A stretch of 38,534 bases of DNA from Streptomyces sp. CC53 (GCF_001865245.1 NZ_MKXB01000112.1:1-38534), one strand, 5' to 3'. Numbered from the stretch's first letter, positions 1-12,120 are shown. The notes: a model not told the origin generated them from the sequence alone. Made by a program: numbers and translations.

Positions 1-1335
1 GGTCTCCTCGTACAGGACGGCCTCGAACTTGTGGGTGTCCAGGCCCGCGCCGCCGAACAGCGCGAACGCCGGGCCCGTGGACAGCGGGCTGTACGCGGCG
101 GCCAGCGCCACCGCGGCCAGCACGCCGGCGCCGCCGAGCAGCGCCCGCGCCCCCGGCCAGCCGTAGGCGACGGCCCGCCACGCGGCCAGCACCACGAGGC
201 CCGCCACCACGAACGTCTGCCGGTACGGGCTGCCGTTCGGCGTGGCGAAGACGTGCCACACCAGGTGCGTCGGCTCCCACTGGAGCGACAGCAGGGCGCC
301 CGCCGCGAGCCCGCCCCACACCCACCGCTCGCGCACCGGCACGCCCCCGTGGAACGGCAGCGCCGCGGCCAGCAGCAGCGCCCCCGCACCCAGAAACAGC
401 GCCGGCGTGAAGAAGCTGTACGTCGCGGGGAGCGCCCGCGCCGCCAGGTCGGTCCAGTCGGCGGGCGCGAACGCGCGCGTCCAGCCGGGGTAGGCGTGCC
501 GCGACCCCAGGAACACGGGCGCGAGGACCGGCGCGGCAAGCCCCACGCCCAGCAGGACCGTCGCCGCGGCCCTGCCCCACACCCGCAGCGGGGTGCGCAG
601 CCCGCCGCGGGCCGCCAGCACCAGGGCGGCGCCGATCGTCGCCATGTAGGCGGTGTAGAAGTTGGCCGTCCACACGAGGGCCACGGCCAGCGGCGCCAGC
701 ACCGGGCGGCGGCCCTCGCGGACCCACTCCGCGACCAGGCACAGCAGCGGGAAGCCGACGAGCCCGTCCAGCCACATCGGGTTGTAGGCGGCCTCGATCA
801 CCGACCAGCCGCACAGCGCGTAGGACGCCCCCAGCACGGCGGCGCCCCACCGGCTGGCGGACCCCCTGCCGTGGCGCACCAGCAGCAGGGCCATGAGCGC
901 GGCGGCCGTCGACGTCTTCAGGACCGTGACGACGTACACGGCGAGGTCGATCCGGTCCCGCGGGAAGACCCCGACGAGCAGGGCGAACGGGCTCGTCAGG
1001 TACGTGCCCAGGTCGGGCAGCAGGCTCGTGCCGAACCCGGCCCGCCAGTTCAGCAGCGGCCCGCCGCCGGCCCGCCCGTGCAGCAGGTCCCACAGGTACG
1101 CGTGGTACGGCACGAACTGGTTGCCGAGGTCGTTGACGGCCCGGGTGCGCCCGCCGAAGGGGAAGGTGCGGGCCGCGGCGTCGCCCGCGCACACGGCGAG
1201 CGCGACGAGGACCGCGGCGAGGCCGCCCACGCGGGCGGCGGCCGCGCGCGGCCGGCCCGCCGGGGAGGGCCTGGGAGGGGGCGGGGGTCCGGAGGGGGAG
1301 GAGGCCGCTGCGGAGGAAGTCGGGGACGGAACCAC
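1..1335 (-). CDS. YfhO-family multi-pass membrane protein (3' end beyond left edge)
   Basis: About 445 N-terminal residues are visible; the C-terminus lies outside the window. A hydrophobic helix (VLVALAVCAG) follows a Pro/Ser-rich start. Next comes an extracytoplasmic segment with NDLGNQFVPYHAYLWDLLHG and a conserved FGTSLLPDLGTYLTSPF stretch, then many hydrophobic helices. This layout is that of the YfhO/DUF6541-type GT-C-like membrane proteins, thought to add sugars to exported polymers using lipid-linked donors. The divergent glycosyltransferase/GtrA pair fits that role. I chose GTG at 1335 because a -10-like CATATT lies 6 nt before it, a leaderless layout; GTG at 1230 is an alternative and would remove the Pro-rich N-terminus. 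The family call is fairly firm, the substrate unknown. Confidence 0.8.
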   Translation of the reverse strand, partial: MVPSPTSSAAASSPSGPPPPPRPSPAGRPRAAAARVGGLAAVLVALAVCAGDAAARTFPFGGRTRAVNDLGNQFVPYHAYLWDLLHGRAGGGPLLNWRAGFGTSLLPDLGTYLTSPFALLVGVFPRDRIDLAVYVVTVLKTSTAAALMALLLVRHGRGSASRWGAAVLGASYALCGWSVIEAAYNPMWLDGLVGFPLLCLVAEWVREGRRPVLAPLAVALVWTANFYTAYMATIGAALVLAARGGLRTPLRVWGRAAATVLLGVGLAAPVLAPVFLGSRHAYPGWTRAFAPADWTDLAARALPATYSFFTPALFLGAGALLLAAALPFHGGVPVRERWVWGGLAAGALLSLQWEPTHLVWHVFATPNGSPYRQTFVVAGLVVLAAWRAVAYGWPGARALLGGAGVLAAVALAAAYSPLSTGPAFALFGGAGLDTHKFEAVLYEET

Positions 1336-1341
1336 GCCCCG

Positions 1342-1347
1342 AATATG
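1342..1347 (-). promoter_or_regulatory. -10 element for leaderless YfhO-family transcript
   Basis: On the minus strand CATATT is followed by a 6-nt spacer and GTG (1335). This matches the TANNNT-like -10 and start-codon spacing of leaderless Streptomyces messages, and no Shine-Dalgarno sequence is visible. The first base departs from the usual T. Confidence 0.35.
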
Positions 1348-1449
1348 CCAGCGCTCCGGCGGTGGAATCGGGCGTCCGCAGGCGAGTTCACCGGATGTCC
1401 TTCTGCGCGCAACGGGACGACCGTGCCCCCGACACGCACCGGGGATGTG

Positions 1450-2439
1450 GTGAACGCCGTGCTGATCTCGATTGTGGTGCCGTGCTTCGACGAGGAAGAG
1501 ATCATCGGCCGCTTCCACGAGCGGGTGACCGAGGAGATCTCCGGATACGGGGTGGAATTCGAGCTGGTCTACGTCGACGACGGCAGTCGCGACCGGACCC
1601 TCGCCCTGCTGCGCGAGCAGGCAGCGGCGGACCCCCGCGTCCGCTACGTCTCCTTCAGCCGGAACTTCGGCAAGGAGGCGGCCATCCTCGCCGGGCTGCG
1701 CCACGCCGAGGGGGACGCGGTGGTCCTCATGGACGCCGACCTCCAGCACCCGCCGGAGCTGGTGGGCCGCATGCTGGAGCTGCACGCCGAGGGCCACGAC
1801 CAGGTCGTCGCCCGCCGCAGCCGCACCGGCGACCGCGTCACCCGCACCCTGCTGGCCCGTGCCTACTACCGGCTGATCAACCGGCTCGTCGACGTCGAGC
1901 TCGTCGACGGCGTCGGCGACTTCCGGCTGCTGTCCCGGCGCACCGTCGACGCGATCCTGGAACTCACCGAGTACAACCGCTTCTCGAAGGGCCTCTTCGC
2001 CTGGGTCGGATTCCGGACGGCGACGTTCTCGTACGAGAACGCCACCCGCGAGCAGGGCCGCTCGAAATGGACGTTCGGAAAACTCCTCAATTACGGACTC
2101 GACGGTCTGCTGTCCTTCAACAACAAACCGCTGAGAGCCGCGCTCTACCTCGGAATGGCCCTGGTCGCCGCTGCCTGCTTGTATGCGGCATGGATCGTCG
2201 GTGACGCCCTCGTCAACGGTGTCGACACCCCCGGATACGTCACCCTCCTGGTGGCGGTCACCGCCCTTGCCGGGGTCCAGATGGTGATGCTCGGCGTGAT
2301 CGGGGAGTATGTGGGCCGTATCTACTACGAGGTGAAGCGGCGCCCGCACTTCCTGGTGCAGGAGACCGACGCCGCGCCGGTGCGCCGGTCGGCACCCCGG
2401 GCCCGCCGACCGTCCGCAGAGGAGCTCACGCGCACATGA
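1450..2439 (+). CDS. Family 2 glycosyltransferase, DPM1/GtrB-like (polyprenyl-phosphate sugar synthase)
   Basis: 329 residues. The GT-A domain (about 1-220) opens with SIVVPCFDEEE and carries VDDGSRDRT near 42-50 and the metal-binding DADLQHPPE near 95-103. DFRLLSRR (157-164) and the KWTFGKL region follow. Two C-terminal membrane helices (about 230-250 and 262-290) place the enzyme at the cytoplasmic face. Family members move a sugar from a nucleotide donor to undecaprenyl or polyprenyl phosphate. The stop overlaps the start of the GtrA gene (ATGA), so the two are translationally coupled, as expected for a make-and-flip pair. GTG at 1447, 1450 and 1459 are all possible starts; I prefer 1450, behind a weak GGGGA. 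Sugar and lipid carrier cannot be read from the sequence. Confidence 0.88.
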   Translation: MNAVLISIVVPCFDEEEIIGRFHERVTEEISGYGVEFELVYVDDGSRDRTLALLREQAAADPRVRYVSFSRNFGKEAAILAGLRHAEGDAVVLMDADLQHPPELVGRMLELHAEGHDQVVARRSRTGDRVTRTLLARAYYRLINRLVDVELVDGVGDFRLLSRRTVDAILELTEYNRFSKGLFAWVGFRTATFSYENATREQGRSKWTFGKLLNYGLDGLLSFNNKPLRAALYLGMALVAAACLYAAWIVGDALVNGVDTPGYVTLLVAVTALAGVQMVMLGVIGEYVGRIYYEVKRRPHFLVQETDAAPVRRSAPRARRPSAEELTRT

Positions 2440-2864
2440 CCGGCGTCAGCGGCCAGATCGTCAGGTTCGCCCTCGTGGGGGTGGTGAACACCGGCACGTA
2501 CTACGGCATGTACCTGCTGTTCCTGACGCTCGGGCTGCCGTACGTCGCCGCGCACGTCGTCGCGTTCCTGCTCTCGATGGTCGGCTCGTTCTTCCTGAAC
2601 AGCTACTTCACCTACCGCACGCGGCCCACGTGGCGGAAGTTCCTGCTGTTCCCGCTGACCAACGCCGCCAACTTCGTGATCACCACCGCCGGCGTGTATC
2701 TGCTGGTCGACGTCGCGGGGATGGCGGACACGTACGCGCCGCTGCTGGCGGCGGCCGCGGCGATCCCGGTCACCTTCGTCGTCTCCCGGACGATCATGCT
2801 GCGTCCCGAGACCCCCCGGGACCGTGAATCGTTGGCAGATGTGGCAGAAGTGGCGCCGAAGTAG
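2436..2864 (+). CDS. GtrA family membrane protein
   Basis: 142 residues with four predicted membrane helices (about 8-30, 34-54, 70-92 and 98-118) and the family opening GQIVRFALVGVVNT. The conserved SFFLNSYFTYR segment joins helices 2 and 3. GtrA proteins are thought to flip a polyprenyl-phosphate-linked sugar across the membrane for use by an extracytoplasmic GT-C enzyme. Here it is coupled to the GtrB-like gene by a 4-bp ATGA overlap, with a candidate GT-C/YfhO protein diverging upstream, so the three may form one extracytoplasmic glycosylation module. That grouping is inference; the family call is firm. Confidence 0.88.
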   Translation: MTGVSGQIVRFALVGVVNTGTYYGMYLLFLTLGLPYVAAHVVAFLLSMVGSFFLNSYFTYRTRPTWRKFLLFPLTNAANFVITTAGVYLLVDVAGMADTYAPLLAAAAAIPVTFVVSRTIMLRPETPRDRESLADVAEVAPK

Positions 2865-2979
2865 TGGCCTGGGCCACAGCCACTGCTTACCATCGATCAC
2901 CGCAAGGTCGTTACTGCGTTTCCCGGGGGACGCCCCCCGGTCCCCCAGCCGACGTACGACCCACGCCGGGAGGCCCCCT

Positions 2980-3639
2980 TTGCACCGCCTGCACCGTCGC
3001 CGCAGCACCGCGCTCCTGACCGTGTCCGCCGCACTCGTCGCGGCCCCGCTCCTCACCGCCTGCGGCAGCGGGGCGCACCCGGGGGCGGCGGCCGTCGTGG
3101 GCGGCGACCGCATCCAGACCGCCGCGCTCCAGGCCCAGGTCCGGGAGGTCCGCGCCGCGCAGGAGGCGTCCCCCCAGGCCGAGCAGCTGATCAAGGCCAC
3201 GGGCGACCTCAGCCGGGAGAAGCTCAACGGCATGATCTTCGACCGGGTCGTCGACAAGGTCGCCGCGGACGCCGGGGTGAGCGCCACCCGCAAGGAGGTC
3301 CAGCAGACCCGGAAGGCCGCCGCCGAGCAGTACGGCGGCGACGCCCAGTTCGCCGCGATGCTCCTCCAGCAGCAGGGCACCGCCCCCGACGAGATCGACA
3401 CCGTCGTCCGCCGCAACATCCTCATGAACAAGGTGGCCGACAAGCACGGCGTCACCAACAGCCCCGAGGGCCAGAAGAAGCTCATGGAGCTGTTCTCCGC
3501 CGCGTCCGAGTCCCTCGACATCGAGGTGAACCCGCGCTACGGCACCTGGGACGACGAGAACATCCAGCTCGGCCGGTACGAGGCGCCCTGGCTCCGCCAG
3601 CTCACCCGCGACCCGGCGACGGGCCCCGAAGGGCTGTAG
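2980..3639 (+). CDS. SurA N-terminal-like secreted lipoprotein
   Basis: 219 residues from a TTG start, chosen because GGGAGG (2968-2973) lies 6 nt upstream and the signal peptide then begins correctly. The N-terminus has Arg/His, a hydrophobic stretch and a lipobox LTAC, so the mature protein should be lipid-anchored at Cys about 28. The rest is charged and helical, with VVGGDRIQTAALQAQVREV followed by a DRVVDKVAADAGVS segment, as in the chaperone-like SurA N-terminal domain. No parvulin PPIase domain follows. Such proteins probably help exported proteins fold or localise. It lies between gtrA and mazG on the same strand. An in-frame upstream start at 2824 overlaps gtrA and is unlikely. Confidence 0.75.
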   Translation: MHRLHRRRSTALLTVSAALVAAPLLTACGSGAHPGAAAVVGGDRIQTAALQAQVREVRAAQEASPQAEQLIKATGDLSREKLNGMIFDRVVDKVAADAGVSATRKEVQQTRKAAAEQYGGDAQFAAMLLQQQGTAPDEIDTVVRRNILMNKVADKHGVTNSPEGQKKLMELFSAASESLDIEVNPRYGTWDDENIQLGRYEAPWLRQLTRDPATGPEGL

Positions 3640-3674
3640 ACCCCGCCCCGCGGAGGGCACGCGGCGGCGGGCGG

Positions 3675-3680
3675 TAGGTT
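3675..3680 (+). promoter_or_regulatory. -10 element for leaderless mazG transcript
   Basis: TAGGTT is followed by a 6-nt spacer and GTG (3687). No Shine-Dalgarno sequence precedes the start. Transcription is predicted to begin at the start codon itself. Confidence 0.5.
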
Positions 3681-3686
3681 CGTGGG

Positions 3687-4661
3687 GTGAACGCTGAAGC
3701 CCCCGGAGCCGGCCGCATCGTCCTCCTCACCGCCAGCCACCGCGTGGCCCCCGGACTGCTGTCCTGGCCCGCATGGCAGGCCCTGCACGCCGCCGACCGG
3801 GTGCTCTGCGCCGACCCGCGCCACCCGCAGCTGCCGTACCTCCGCGAGGCGGGCGTCACCGTCGACGTCGCGGAACCGGCGGCCCGGGACCTGGCCGCCT
3901 GGTGCGCGGACGGCGCGCGCACCGCGGTGGTCCTCGCGTCCGGCGAGGGCGACCGGGCCCTCACCGACGGTCTGGCCCGCCTCGCCGGCTCCGGCCGCGC
4001 CGCCCTGCCCGATCTGGAGCTGCTCCCCGGCTCGTACGACCTGCCGGGGGCGCGGCTGCTGGACCTCGTCGAGGTCATGGACCGCATCCGCCGCGAGTGC
4101 CCCTGGTCCTCCCGGCAGACCCACCGGGGCCTCGCCAAGTACGCCATCGAAGAGGCGTACGAACTGGTCGAGGCGATCGAGGACGGGGAGCGCGGGGAGC
4201 TGCGCGAGGAACTCGGCGACGTCCTCCTCCAGGTGGTCTTCCACGCCCGCATCGCGGAGGAGGACGAGGAGGAGCCGTTCTCCGTCGACGACGTGGCGGC
4301 CACCCTCGTCGACAAGCTCGTCCACCGCCACCCGCACGTCTTCGGCGACGAGCACGCCGAGACGCCCGAGGAGGTCAAGGCGCACTGGCTGCGCACGAAG
4401 GCGGAGGAGAAGCAGCGCACGTCCGTGACGGACGGCATCCCGCTGGGCCAGCCCGGCCTCGCCCTCGCCGCCAAGCTCGCGGGCCGCGTCCGCACCGCGG
4501 GCCTGGACGTCCCGCTGCCGGCCGGCCGGGGCGTCGGCTACGAACTGCTGGCCCTGGCCGTGCGCGCCGAGGCCGAAGGCGCCGACCCGGAAGCCGCCCT
4601 GCGCGCCGCCGCCCGCACCTACCGCGACGCCATCCTCACGGCGGAACGCCAGGGGGCGTAG
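3687..4661 (+). CDS. mazG: MazG-type nucleoside triphosphate pyrophosphohydrolase
   Basis: 324 residues. The MazG domain spans about 115-275 and has the metal-binding pattern EEAYE (145-149) and EELGD (164-168), the ExxE...ExxD helices that bind Mg2+ and the triphosphate. The KAHWLRTKAEEK and PALA-type helix (GLALAAKLAGRV) follow. The enzyme hydrolyses NTPs or dNTPs to NMP and pyrophosphate, and in bacteria it cleans nucleotide pools or modulates stress. The first 110 residues (RIVLLTASHRV... DRVLCADPRHP) look like a degenerate tetrapyrrole-methylase-like module, as in YabN-type MazG fusions, but lack its full SAM motifs. The start is GTG at 3687, apparently leaderless. About 190 bp without a gene separate it from the P450 gene. 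Confidence 0.9.
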   Translation: MNAEAPGAGRIVLLTASHRVAPGLLSWPAWQALHAADRVLCADPRHPQLPYLREAGVTVDVAEPAARDLAAWCADGARTAVVLASGEGDRALTDGLARLAGSGRAALPDLELLPGSYDLPGARLLDLVEVMDRIRRECPWSSRQTHRGLAKYAIEEAYELVEAIEDGERGELREELGDVLLQVVFHARIAEEDEEEPFSVDDVAATLVDKLVHRHPHVFGDEHAETPEEVKAHWLRTKAEEKQRTSVTDGIPLGQPGLALAAKLAGRVRTAGLDVPLPAGRGVGYELLALAVRAEAEGADPEAALRAAARTYRDAILTAERQGA

Positions 4662-4839
4662 CCCGACACGCGCCCCCGCCAGGCCCCGGACCGCCGGGGC
4701 GCCGGGACCGTGCGGGGCGCCAGGCCGCCGGCCGCCGGGCGGGGCGCTCGACCGGCACCGGGGCCGCCCCAGGCCCTCCGGCGGCGGGCCGCGGGCCCCT
4801 GAGGCGGACCGTGCCCGTCGGGGCCGCCCCGCGGGCGGA

Positions 4840-4845
4840 TACCGT
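4840..4845 (+). promoter_or_regulatory. -10 element for leaderless P450 transcript
   Basis: TACCGT is followed by a 6-nt spacer and GTG (4852). A GGAGG overlaps the spacer but touches the start codon, which is too close to act as a Shine-Dalgarno sequence. Confidence 0.45.
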
Positions 4846-4851
4846 CGGAGG

Positions 4852-6120
4852 GTGAACGCCCCGCACCACGGCCCCGACACCCCGCCCGAGCTCTTCACCT
4901 GGGAGTTCGCCGCCGACCCGTACCCGGCGTACGCCTGGCTGCGGGAGCACGCGCCCGTGCACCGGACCCGGCTGCCCAGCGGCGTCGACGCCTGGCTCGT
5001 CACCCGGTACGCCGACGCCCGGCAGGCCCTCGCGGACCAGCGGCTCAGCAAGAACCCCGCGCACCACGCCGAGCCCGCCCACGCCAAGGGCAAGACCGGC
5101 ATCCCGGGGGAGCGCAAGGCCGAGCTGATGACGCACCTGCTCAACATCGACCCGCCGGACCACACCCGGCTGCGCCGGCTCGTGTCGAAGGCGTTCACGC
5201 CGCGCCGGGTCGCCGCGTTCGCGCCCCGCGTGCAGGAGCTGACCGACTCCCTCATCGACGACTTCGCCACGAAGGGCGAGGCCGACCTCATCCACGACTT
5301 CGCCTTCCCCCTCCCCATCTACGCCATCTGCGACCTGCTCGGCGTGCCCCGGGAGGACCAGGACGACTTCCGCGACTGGGCCGGCCAGATGATCCGGCAC
5401 GGCAGCGCGCCCCGCGGCGGCGTCGCCCGGGCCGTGAAGCGGATGCGGGCCTACCTCGTGGAGCTCATCCACCGCAAGCGCGAGGACCGGCGCCACGAAG
5501 GGGCGGAGGACCTGATCTCCGGCCTCATCCGGGCTTCCGACCACGGTGAGCACCTCACCGAGAACGAGGCCGCCGCCATGGCGTTCATCCTGCTGTTCGC
5601 CGGCTTCGAGACCACCGTCAACCTCATCGGGAACGGCACGTACGCGCTGCTGCGCGACCCCGGGCAGCGCGCGCGCCTCCAGCGCTCCCTGGCCGCGGGG
5701 GAGACCGGCCTGCTCGCCACCGGTGTGGAGGAACTCCTGCGCTACGACGGGCCGGTGGAGCTCGCCACGTGGCGGTTCGCCACCGAGCCGCTCACCCTCG
5801 GCGGCCAGGAGATCGGGCGCGGCGACCCGGTCCTCGTCGTGCTCGCCGCCGCCGACCGCGACCCGGAGCGGTTCGACGACCCCGACACCCTGGACCTCGC
5901 CCGGAGCGACAACCAGCACCTGGGGTACGGGCACGGCATCCACTACTGCCTGGGCGCACCGCTCGCACGGCTGGAGGGGCAGACCGCGCTGGCGACCCTG
6001 CTGACCCGTCTCCCCGACCTCGACCTCGCGGTCGAACCGGGCGAACTCCGTTGGCGCGGCGGGCTCATCATGCGGGGGCTGCGCACCCTACCTGTCCGCT
6101 TCACCCCGGAAAGGCCGTGA
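4852..6120 (+). CDS. Cytochrome P450 (CYP107-like)
   Basis: 422 residues, normal for a soluble bacterial class I P450. Key features are the I-helix oxygen-activation motif AGFETT (250-255), the K-helix ELLR (294-297) and the heme-binding loop LGYGHGIHYCLG with axial Cys366. Tyr replaces the usual Phe in that loop. The enzyme should mono-oxygenate a small hydrophobic substrate using external ferredoxin and reductase; none is encoded next to it. It sits just before the two rpf genes. From memory, S. coelicolor CYP107U1 has the same neighbours and has been linked to sporulation, so orthology is likely but untested. The substrate is unknown. The start is GTG, apparently leaderless. Confidence 0.92.
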   Translation: MNAPHHGPDTPPELFTWEFAADPYPAYAWLREHAPVHRTRLPSGVDAWLVTRYADARQALADQRLSKNPAHHAEPAHAKGKTGIPGERKAELMTHLLNIDPPDHTRLRRLVSKAFTPRRVAAFAPRVQELTDSLIDDFATKGEADLIHDFAFPLPIYAICDLLGVPREDQDDFRDWAGQMIRHGSAPRGGVARAVKRMRAYLVELIHRKREDRRHEGAEDLISGLIRASDHGEHLTENEAAAMAFILLFAGFETTVNLIGNGTYALLRDPGQRARLQRSLAAGETGLLATGVEELLRYDGPVELATWRFATEPLTLGGQEIGRGDPVLVVLAAADRDPERFDDPDTLDLARSDNQHLGYGHGIHYCLGAPLARLEGQTALATLLTRLPDLDLAVEPGELRWRGGLIMRGLRTLPVRFTPERP

Positions 6121-6135
6121 CACTCCGTCAAGGCT

Positions 6136-7276
<1,141 letters not shown>

Positions 7277-7304
7277 GAACAAGGGTAGTTACGGGCGGAA
7301 TGTC

Positions 7305-7320
7305 CACTTCCGTGGAAGTG
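7305..7320 (+). repeat. Palindrome after rpfC
   Basis: CACTTCC-GT-GGAAGTG is a 7-bp perfect inverted repeat 29 bp after the rpfC stop. It is short for a Streptomyces terminator and lies about 125 bp upstream of the predicted rpfA promoter, so an operator role is possible. A weaker GAGAC-N4-GTCTC repeat follows at 7320-7333. Confidence 0.35.
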
Positions 7321-7445
7321 AGACAAGAGTCTCTTCGCTCCAAGTGGCGCCCGGCCGCCCCCAAGTCGCCGCACTCCAGGGCTCACCTGCACAAATGTGC
7401 GCCAAAAGGGGGCGCGTGCGCCGGGTTTGAGCTCGATGTCCCCCT

Positions 7446-8452
<1,007 letters not shown>

Positions 8453-8468
8453 CCGGCCGCCCCGGACC

Positions 8469-10041
<1,573 letters not shown>

Positions 10042-10051
10042 GCGCGGCGGG

Positions 10052-10073
10052 CACCGGGTCCGCCGACCCGGTG
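10052..10073 (+). terminator. First hairpin after eno
   Basis: CACCGGGT pairs with ACCCGGTG around a 6-nt loop, 10 bp after the eno stop. An outer pair, CGCGAACC (10030-10037) with GGTTCGCG (10073-10080), can extend it into the last eno codons. Confidence 0.55.
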
Positions 10074-10081
10074 GTTCGCGT

Positions 10082-10120
10082 ACGTCCCCGGCCACGGTCC
10101 CGTACCGTGTCCGGGGACGT
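10082..10120 (+). terminator. Second hairpin between eno and divIC
   Basis: ACGTCCCCGG (10082-10091) pairs with CCGGGGACGT (10111-10120), and six further pairs form inside after one mismatch, with a 5-nt loop. It is a strong hairpin only 36 bp before the divIC start, so it could end eno transcripts or act as a leader structure for divIC. Confidence 0.55.
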
Positions 10121-10156
10121 CGTACGTGTACGTGGGGGCGAAGGAGGAGCGAGCCG

Positions 10157-10633
10157 ATGGCGACGCAGAACCGGGAACGGTTCTCCACCGCGACCAGGCT
10201 GCGGCTGCTGGGCGAGCAGACCGCCGCCCGCGTCTACCGCTCCCAGAACCGCCGCCAGGCGCGCCGCTCCCGCCTCACCGGCCGGGCCGCGTTCCTCGCC
10301 CTCGTCGTCTGCTCGATGATCGTGGCGCTCGCCTACCCGATGCGGCAGTACGTGTCCCAGCGCGGCGAGATCGCCGAGCAGGAGCGGCTCGCCCGGGAGG
10401 CCGCGGCCCGCGTCGAGGAGCTGCGCGACGAGAAGGCCCGCCTCCAGGACGACGCCTACATCCGGCGCCTCGCCCGCGAGCACCTGCACTACGTGATGCC
10501 CGGCGAGACCGCGTTCACCATGAACGACCCCGAGGCGGCACCCGAGCGCCGCCAGGACCAGGAAGGCAACGGCCGACCCTGGTACTCCAACGTCTGGGAC
10601 GGCGTCGACCGCGCCGACCAGCAGGACCGCTAG
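10157..10633 (+). CDS. divIC: Septum formation initiator, DivIC/FtsB-like
   Basis: 158 residues. A basic cytoplasmic tail (about 1-45) is followed by one membrane helix (about 46-66, AAFLALVVCSMIVALAYPM) and an extracytoplasmic coiled coil (about 70-110, GEIAEQERLAREAAARVEEL). The DivIC motif YIRRLAREHLHYVMPGE comes next, then a short acidic tail. Such proteins form the FtsQ-FtsL-FtsB/DivIC subcomplex that activates septal wall synthesis. In Streptomyces it matters for sporulation septa rather than vegetative growth. GAAGGAGG lies about 8 nt before the ATG. The long basic cytoplasmic tail is usual in actinomycetes. The eno-divIC-DUF501-ppx order is a conserved actinobacterial arrangement. Confidence 0.88.
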   Translation: MATQNRERFSTATRLRLLGEQTAARVYRSQNRRQARRSRLTGRAAFLALVVCSMIVALAYPMRQYVSQRGEIAEQERLAREAAARVEELRDEKARLQDDAYIRRLAREHLHYVMPGETAFTMNDPEAAPERRQDQEGNGRPWYSNVWDGVDRADQQDR

Positions 10634-10669
10634 TACGCCCCACAGGAACAAGGCAGGCACAAGGCAGGC

Positions 10670-11209
10670 ATGGACACGCCCCCTCCGCAGACCGAACGCA
10701 CCGAGCCGACCGAGGCCGACGTCGCCGCGTTCAAGGAACAGCTCGGCCGCCCGCCGCGCGGCCTGCGGGCCATCGCGCACCGCTGCCCCTGCGGCGAGCC
10801 CGACGTGGTGGAGACCGCGCCCCGGCTCCCCGACGGCACCCCCTTCCCGACGACGTACTACCTCACGTGCCCCCGCGCCAACTCGGCGATCGGCACGCTG
10901 GAGGCGAACGGCGTCATGAAGGAGATGACGGAGCGCCTGGAGCAGGACCCTGAGCTCGCCGCCGCCTACCGCGCCGCGCACGAGGACTACCTCGCCCGCC
11001 GCGACGCCATCGAGGTCCTGGAGGGCTTCCCCAGCGCCGGCGGCATGCCCGACCGCGTCAAGTGCCTGCACGTCCTGGTGGCCCACTCCCTGGTGGCCGG
11101 CCCCGGGGTGAACCCGCTGGGCGACGAGGCCCTCGCGATGCTGCCCGAGTGGTGGGCGAAGGGCCCCTGCGTCCAGGTCGACCGCGCGGAGGAGGGTGGC
11201 GCACGGTGA
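10670..11209 (+). CDS. DUF501 domain protein
   Basis: 179 residues. The DUF501 fold covers about 18-170: VAAFKEQLGRPPRG, then RCPCGEPDVVETAPRLPDG and FPTTYYLTCPRA. Later come RVKCLHVLVAHSLVAGPGVNP and a C-terminal WWAKGPC. Several conserved cysteines (CPCG, C of LTCPRA, C of VKCLH) suggest metal binding, but the function is not established for the family. It lies 36 bp after divIC, and its stop overlaps the GTG of ppx (GTGA), so divIC, this gene and ppx are likely one operon. The conserved linkage to a cell-division gene and a Ppx/GppA phosphatase is the only functional clue. Confidence 0.85.
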   Translation: MDTPPPQTERTEPTEADVAAFKEQLGRPPRGLRAIAHRCPCGEPDVVETAPRLPDGTPFPTTYYLTCPRANSAIGTLEANGVMKEMTERLEQDPELAAAYRAAHEDYLARRDAIEVLEGFPSAGGMPDRVKCLHVLVAHSLVAGPGVNPLGDEALAMLPEWWAKGPCVQVDRAEEGGAR

Positions 11210-12120
11210 CGCGCGTGGCGGCCGTCGACTGCGGCACCAACTCGATCCGCCTCCTGGTGGCGGACGTGGACCCGGCGACCGGCGAGGTCGTCGACCTCGA
11301 CCGACGGATGACGATCGTCCGCCTCGGGCAGGGCGTGGACCGCACGGGCCGGCTGGCGCCCGAGGCGCTGGAGCGCACCTTCGCGGCCTGCCGCGAGTAC
11401 GCCGCCGTCATCGAGGAACTCGGGGCGCAGAAGCTCCGCTTCGTGGCGACGTCCGCGTCCCGGGACGCGGAGAACCGCGACGACTTCGTCCGGGGTGTGC
11501 GGGACATCCTCGGCGTGGAGCCCGAGGTGGTCACCGGCGACCAGGAGGCCGAGTTCTCCTTCACGGGCGCCACCAAGGAGCTCGACGGCACCGACTCCTA
11601 CCTCGTGGTGGACATCGGCGGCGGCTCCACCGAGTTCGTGGTGGGCACGGAGCACGCGCGGGCGGCCCGCTCGGTGGACATCGGCTGCGTCCGCCTGACG
11701 GAGCGCCACGTGCGGACCGACCCGCCGTCGCGGGACGAGGTGGCGGCGATCCGCGCCGACGTCCGCGCCGCCCTGGACCTGGCCGAGCGGACCGTGCCGC
11801 TGCGCGAGGCGGACACCCTGGTGGGTCTCGCCGGCTCGGTGACGACGGTCGCGGCCGTCGCCCTGGGGCTGGAGGAGTACGACTCCTCGGTCATCCACGG
11901 CTCCCGCATCTCCGCCGGGCAGGTTGCCGAGGTCACCGAGCGGCTCCGGGCGATGACCCACGACGAGCGCGCCGCGATCCCGGTCATCCACCCGGGCCGG
12001 GTCGACGTGATCATCGCCGGGGCGCTGGTCCTGCGGGAGGTCATGGAGCGGGTCGGCGCCCGCGAAGTGGTCGTGTCCGAACACGACATTCTGGACGGGA
12101 TCGCCCTCTCGCTCGTGTAG
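11206..12120 (+). CDS. ppx: Ppx/GppA family exopolyphosphatase
   Basis: 304 residues, short relative to the 500-residue E. coli Ppx because only the two actin-like ASKHA domains are present, as in actinobacterial short PPX proteins. Visible motifs are the first phosphate loop VAAVDCGTNSIRLLVAD (about 4-20), the SASRDAENR segment, the second phosphate loop VVDIGGGSTEFV (about 131-142) and GLAGSVTT. The enzyme removes terminal phosphate from polyphosphate or hydrolyses pppGpp, linking it to phosphate and stringent responses; which substrate it uses is not visible. The GTG start overlaps the DUF501 stop. The 180 bp of upstream in-frame sequence lies inside DUF501 and is not part of this gene. 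Confidence 0.9.
   Translation: MTRVAAVDCGTNSIRLLVADVDPATGEVVDLDRRMTIVRLGQGVDRTGRLAPEALERTFAACREYAAVIEELGAQKLRFVATSASRDAENRDDFVRGVRDILGVEPEVVTGDQEAEFSFTGATKELDGTDSYLVVDIGGGSTEFVVGTEHARAARSVDIGCVRLTERHVRTDPPSRDEVAAIRADVRAALDLAERTVPLREADTLVGLAGSVTTVAAVALGLEEYDSSVIHGSRISAGQVAEVTERLRAMTHDERAAIPVIHPGRVDVIIAGALVLREVMERVGAREVVVSEHDILDGIALSLV

Noticed and set aside
31..1449. Long plus-strand open frame running into the glycosyltransferase
   Set aside because: The translation is Arg/Gly/Gln-rich and without family features. It is the antisense shadow of the YfhO-family gene, whose minus-strand translation gives clear membrane helices.
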